From assembly GCF_029227915.1 (NCBI RefSeq), contig NC_079880.1, positions 5,892,001 to 5,956,000 on the forward strand: a DNA stretch of 64,000 bases, in the 5' to 3' direction. The stretch is from Hydractinia symbiolongicarpus (taxonomy: Eukaryota; Cnidaria; Hydrozoa; Anthoathecata; Hydractiniidae). Each line of letters begins with the position of its first letter. The first letter of the stretch is position 1. This document shows, piece by piece, positions 60,816-64,000 of this stretch. The notes under the pieces are model-generated. The model was given only the letters and a program-made list of their open reading frames with translations, searched no databases and had not been told where the DNA came from. Both the position numbers and the translations under genes were made by a program.

Positions 60816-61957
60816 CTGGGTACTTTCTTTGTATACTATTGACTATACGGGCCGAGTCCGGGATTTACGGGAAATCGCAGGTTTTCGTTTGCCGGCGATT
60901 AAACTTCTTTTATTCAGCGTCTCATCAAAAATGAAAACATTTTTAAAAACTACAAGTCTCATGCGTTTTAGTGGTAAAAAGTAATTTAAAAAATCGTTCG
61001 GGAAATGAGTTTACTCCCTGGGTACTTTCTTTGTATACTTTTGACTATACGGGCCAAGCCCGGGATTTACGGGAAATCGCGGGTTTTCGTTTGCCGGCGA
61101 TTAAACTTCTTTTATTCAGCGTCTCATCGAAAATGAAAATATTTTTAAGAACTACAAGTCTTATGCGTTTTAGTGGTGAAAAAATAATTTAAAAAATCGT
61201 TCTGGAAATGAGTTTACTCCCTGGGTACTTTCTTTGTATACTTTTGACTATACGGGCCGAGTCCAGGATTTACGGGAAATCGCAGGTTTTCGTTTGCCGG
61301 CGATTAAACTGCTTTTATTCAGCGTCTCATCAAAAATGAAAACATTCTTGAAAACTACAAGTCTCGTGCGTTTTAGTGGTGAAATAATAATTTAAAAAAT
61401 CGTTTGGGAAATGAGTTTACTCCCTGGGTACTTTCTTTGTATACTTTTGACTATACGGGCCGAGTCCAGGATTTACGGGAAATCGCAGGTTTTCGTTTGC
61501 CGCCGATTAAACTTCTCTTATTCAGCGTCTCATCAAAAATAAAAACATTTTTAAAAACTACAAGTCTCATGCGTTTTAGTGGTAAAAAGTAATTTAAAAA
61601 ATCGTTCGGGAAATGAGTTTACTCCCTGGGTACTTTCTTTGTATACTTTTGACTATACGGGCCGAATCCGGGATTTACGGGAAATCGCAGGTTTTCGTTT
61701 GTCGGCGATTAAACTGCTTTTATTCAGCGTCTCATCAAAAATGAAAACATTTTTGAAAACTACAAGTCTCATGTGTTTTAGTGGTGAAAAAGTAATTTAA
61801 AAAATCGTTCGGGAAATGAGTTTACTCCCTGGGTACTTTCTTTGTATACTTTTGACTATACGGCCAAGCCTGGGATTTACGGGAAATCGCGGGTTTTCGT
61901 TTGCCGGCGATTAAACCTCTTTCATTAAGCGTCTCATCAAAAATTAAAACATTTTTG
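60540..61957. repeat. 7-mer tandem duplication, copy 1 (1418 bp)
   Basis: 60540-61916 matches 61958-63334 at offset 1418 bp. I noticed a single difference, G61129 against A62547 (CATCGAAAATG/CATCAAAAATG). The last unit of copy 1 turns to an alpha-like CCTCTTTCATTAAGCG at 61917, so only about 41 bp separate the matching stretches. Confidence 0.92.
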
Positions 61958-63334
61958 AAAACTACAAGTCTCATGGGCTTTAGTGGTGAAATAATAATTT
62001 AAAAAATCGTTTGGGAAATGAGTTTACTCCCTGGGTACTTTCTTTGTATACTTTTGACTATACGGGCCGAGTACGGGATTTACGGGAAATCGCAGGTTTT
62101 CGTTTGCCGGCGATTAAACTTCTTTTATTCAGCGTCTCATCAAAAATGAAAACATTTTTGAAAACTACAAGTCTCATGCGTTTTAGAGGTGAAAAAATAA
62201 TTTAAAAAATCGTTCGGGAAATGAGTTTACACCCTGGGTACTTTCTTTGTATACTATTGACTATACGGGCCGAGTCCGGGATTTACGGGAAATCGCAGGT
62301 TTTCGTTTGCCGGCGATTAAACTTCTTTTATTCAGCGTCTCATCAAAAATGAAAACATTTTTAAAAACTACAAGTCTCATGCGTTTTAGTGGTAAAAAGT
62401 AATTTAAAAAATCGTTCGGGAAATGAGTTTACTCCCTGGGTACTTTCTTTGTATACTTTTGACTATACGGGCCAAGCCCGGGATTTACGGGAAATCGCGG
62501 GTTTTCGTTTGCCGGCGATTAAACTTCTTTTATTCAGCGTCTCATCAAAAATGAAAATATTTTTAAGAACTACAAGTCTTATGCGTTTTAGTGGTGAAAA
62601 AATAATTTAAAAAATCGTTCTGGAAATGAGTTTACTCCCTGGGTACTTTCTTTGTATACTTTTGACTATACGGGCCGAGTCCAGGATTTACGGGAAATCG
62701 CAGGTTTTCGTTTGCCGGCGATTAAACTGCTTTTATTCAGCGTCTCATCAAAAATGAAAACATTCTTGAAAACTACAAGTCTCGTGCGTTTTAGTGGTGA
62801 AATAATAATTTAAAAAATCGTTTGGGAAATGAGTTTACTCCCTGGGTACTTTCTTTGTATACTTTTGACTATACGGGCCGAGTCCAGGATTTACGGGAAA
62901 TCGCAGGTTTTCGTTTGCCGCCGATTAAACTTCTCTTATTCAGCGTCTCATCAAAAATAAAAACATTTTTAAAAACTACAAGTCTCATGCGTTTTAGTGG
63001 TAAAAAGTAATTTAAAAAATCGTTCGGGAAATGAGTTTACTCCCTGGGTACTTTCTTTGTATACTTTTGACTATACGGGCCGAATCCGGGATTTACGGGA
63101 AATCGCAGGTTTTCGTTTGTCGGCGATTAAACTGCTTTTATTCAGCGTCTCATCAAAAATGAAAACATTTTTGAAAACTACAAGTCTCATGTGTTTTAGT
63201 GGTGAAAAAGTAATTTAAAAAATCGTTCGGGAAATGAGTTTACTCCCTGGGTACTTTCTTTGTATACTTTTGACTATACGGCCAAGCCTGGGATTTACGG
63301 GAAATCGCGGGTTTTCGTTTGCCGGCGATTAAAC
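61958..63334. repeat. 7-mer tandem duplication, copy 2
   Basis: Second copy of the 1418-bp block. Part of it (from 62381) is also the distal copy of the 49.9-51.5 kb block, so the same module is present three times in the right end of the window (about 49.9, 61.0 and 62.4 kb). Confidence 0.92.
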
Positions 63335-64000
63335 TTCTTTTATTCAGCGTCTCATCAAAAATGAAAACATTTTTAAAAACTACAAGTCTTATGCGTTTTA
63401 GTGGTGAAAAAATAATTTAAAAAATCGTTCTGTAAATGAGTTTACTCCCTGGGTACTTCCTTTGTATACTTTTGACTATACGGGCCGAGTCCGGGATTTA
63501 CGGGAAATCGCAGGTTTTCGTTTGCCGGCGATTAAACTGCTTTTATTCAGCGTCTCATCAAAAATGAAAACATTCTTAAGAACTACAAGTCTCGTGCGTT
63601 TTAGTGGTGAAATAATAATTTAAAAAATCGTTTGGGAAATGAGTTTACTCCCTGGGTACTTTCTTTGTATACTTTTAACTATACGGGCCGAGTCCAGGAT
63701 TTACGGGAAATCGCAGGTTTTCGGTTGCCGGCGATTAAACTTCTTTTATTCAGCGTCTCATCAAAAATGAAAACATTCTTGAGAACTACAAGTCTCGTGC
63801 GTTTTAGTGGTGAAATAATAATTTAAAAAATCGTTTGGGAAATGAGTTTACTCCCTGGGTACTTTCTTTGTATACTTTTAACTATACGGGCCGAGTCCAG
63901 GATTTACGGGAAATCGCAGGTTTTCGGTTGCCGGCGATTAAACTTCTTTTATTCAGCGTCTCATCAAAAATGAAAACATTTTTAAAAACTACAAGTCTCA
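62381..64000. repeat. Long-range block, copy 2 (offset 12481 bp), cut by window end
   Basis: Partner of 49900-51519. Matching is still intact at the last base, where AAGTCTCA corresponds to 51512-51519. The repeat therefore continues beyond the window, and a larger higher-order unit of about 12.5 kb is possible but not shown. Confidence 0.82.

Larger units (their letters stand above)
1..64000. repeat. Uninterrupted ~203-bp satellite DNA array
   Basis: The same unit of about 203 bp recurs head-to-tail from the first to the last base, always in the same orientation, with no unique sequence between units. Spacing was checked by the distance between successive GGGTAC landmarks, for example 36065 to 36268 and 57414 to 57617 (203 each), with 202-bp units where one base is missing. 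Division gives about 315 copies. The window starts two bases before a GGGTAC landmark and ends inside a unit, so the array is longer than the window. The unit is about 37% GC. This is classical satellite DNA of a eukaryote. I do not recognise the family and cannot name the species. Whether it is centromeric, pericentromeric or subtelomeric cannot be read from the sequence. Confidence 0.98.

Noticed and set aside
1779-63826. About 100 plus-strand open frames of 60-122 codons
   Set aside because: They repeat once per monomer with the same product, begin at TTG or GTG in all cases I checked, stop at one shared TAA, and the 203-bp unit changes frame at each step. No domain or family is recognisable. 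They are by-products of the repeat.
1-64000. CRISPR array
   Set aside because: The repeats are about 203 bp and contiguous, without unique spacers or cas genes.
1-64000. Ribosomal DNA spacer or telomeric/subtelomeric short repeats
   Set aside because: No rRNA-like segment and no short telomere-type repeat was seen. A subtelomeric position remains possible but unsupported.
1-64000. Transposon or retroelement insertion, or inverted monomers
   Set aside because: Landmark spacing stays near 203 bp except at identified deletions, no unit was seen in reverse orientation, and no foreign sequence interrupts the array.

Overview
The whole 64-kb window is one uninterrupted tandem satellite array. The unit is about 203 bp (most copies 202-203 bp), every copy lies in the same head-to-tail orientation, and by division there are roughly 315 copies. 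The array enters and leaves the window in mid-monomer, so both ends lie outside. I found no gene, RNA gene, transposon, CRISPR array, telomeric repeat or unique spacer. The open frames present are by-products of the repeat: all the starts I checked are TTG or GTG, they stop at the same TAA in each unit, and 203 is not a multiple of 3. An uninterrupted array of this kind points to eukaryotic constitutive heterochromatin (pericentromeric, centromeric or subtelomeric). Nothing identifies the species. A consensus-like monomer (36065-36267) has about 37% GC and 12 CpGs by hand count, against about 7 expected.

Monomers fall into two interleaved classes. Class alpha has TCACAGGGTAC, ACATTCGAC, GCCAAGCCCGGG and CATTAAGCG (or TTATTAAGCG). 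Class beta has TCCCTGGGTAC, ACTTTTGAC, GCCGAGTCCGGG (often CCAGG) and TTATTCAGCG. The left part (about 1-30 kb) alternates alpha and beta. From about 30 to 43 kb, and from there to the right end, the array is mostly beta and derived beta types (TCGCAGG, CTCGTGCG, CTGCTTTTATTC, and the 1-bp-deleted ACGGCCAAG). Segments between the conserved blocks differ, while three blocks stay almost constant: GACTATACGGGCC, GGTTTTCGTTTGCCGG and CGTCTCATCAAAAATGAAAAC.

On top of the monomer there is a patchwork of higher-order repeats with many different periods. Adjacent duplications: 14/13-mer (4.8-11.3 kb), 7-mer of 1413 bp (10.06-12.9 kb), 17-mer of 3442 bp (11.48-18.36 kb), 5-mer of 1014 bp (17.8-19.9 kb), 8-mer of 1622 bp (19.88-23.12 kb), 3-mers of 608-609 bp (35.8-37.0, 45.6-46.9, 54.5-55.9 kb), 2-mer of 406 bp (60.0-60.8 kb) and 7-mer of 1418 bp (60.5-63.3 kb). 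Spaced duplications have offsets of 1819, 4417, 5026 and 12481 bp. Copies often differ at only 0-4 positions per kb, which suggests recent unequal exchange or replication-based amplification. Deleted monomers (130 and 158 bp) show 2-3 bp junction homology.

Within the monomer there are three short dyads, including a 9-bp-stem/4-nt-loop hairpin. Alpha units also carry four CGGG motifs about one helical turn apart and a sequence one base short of a CENP-B-box spacing. These are candidates for chromatin-protein or non-B-DNA function. No function is demonstrated by sequence alone.
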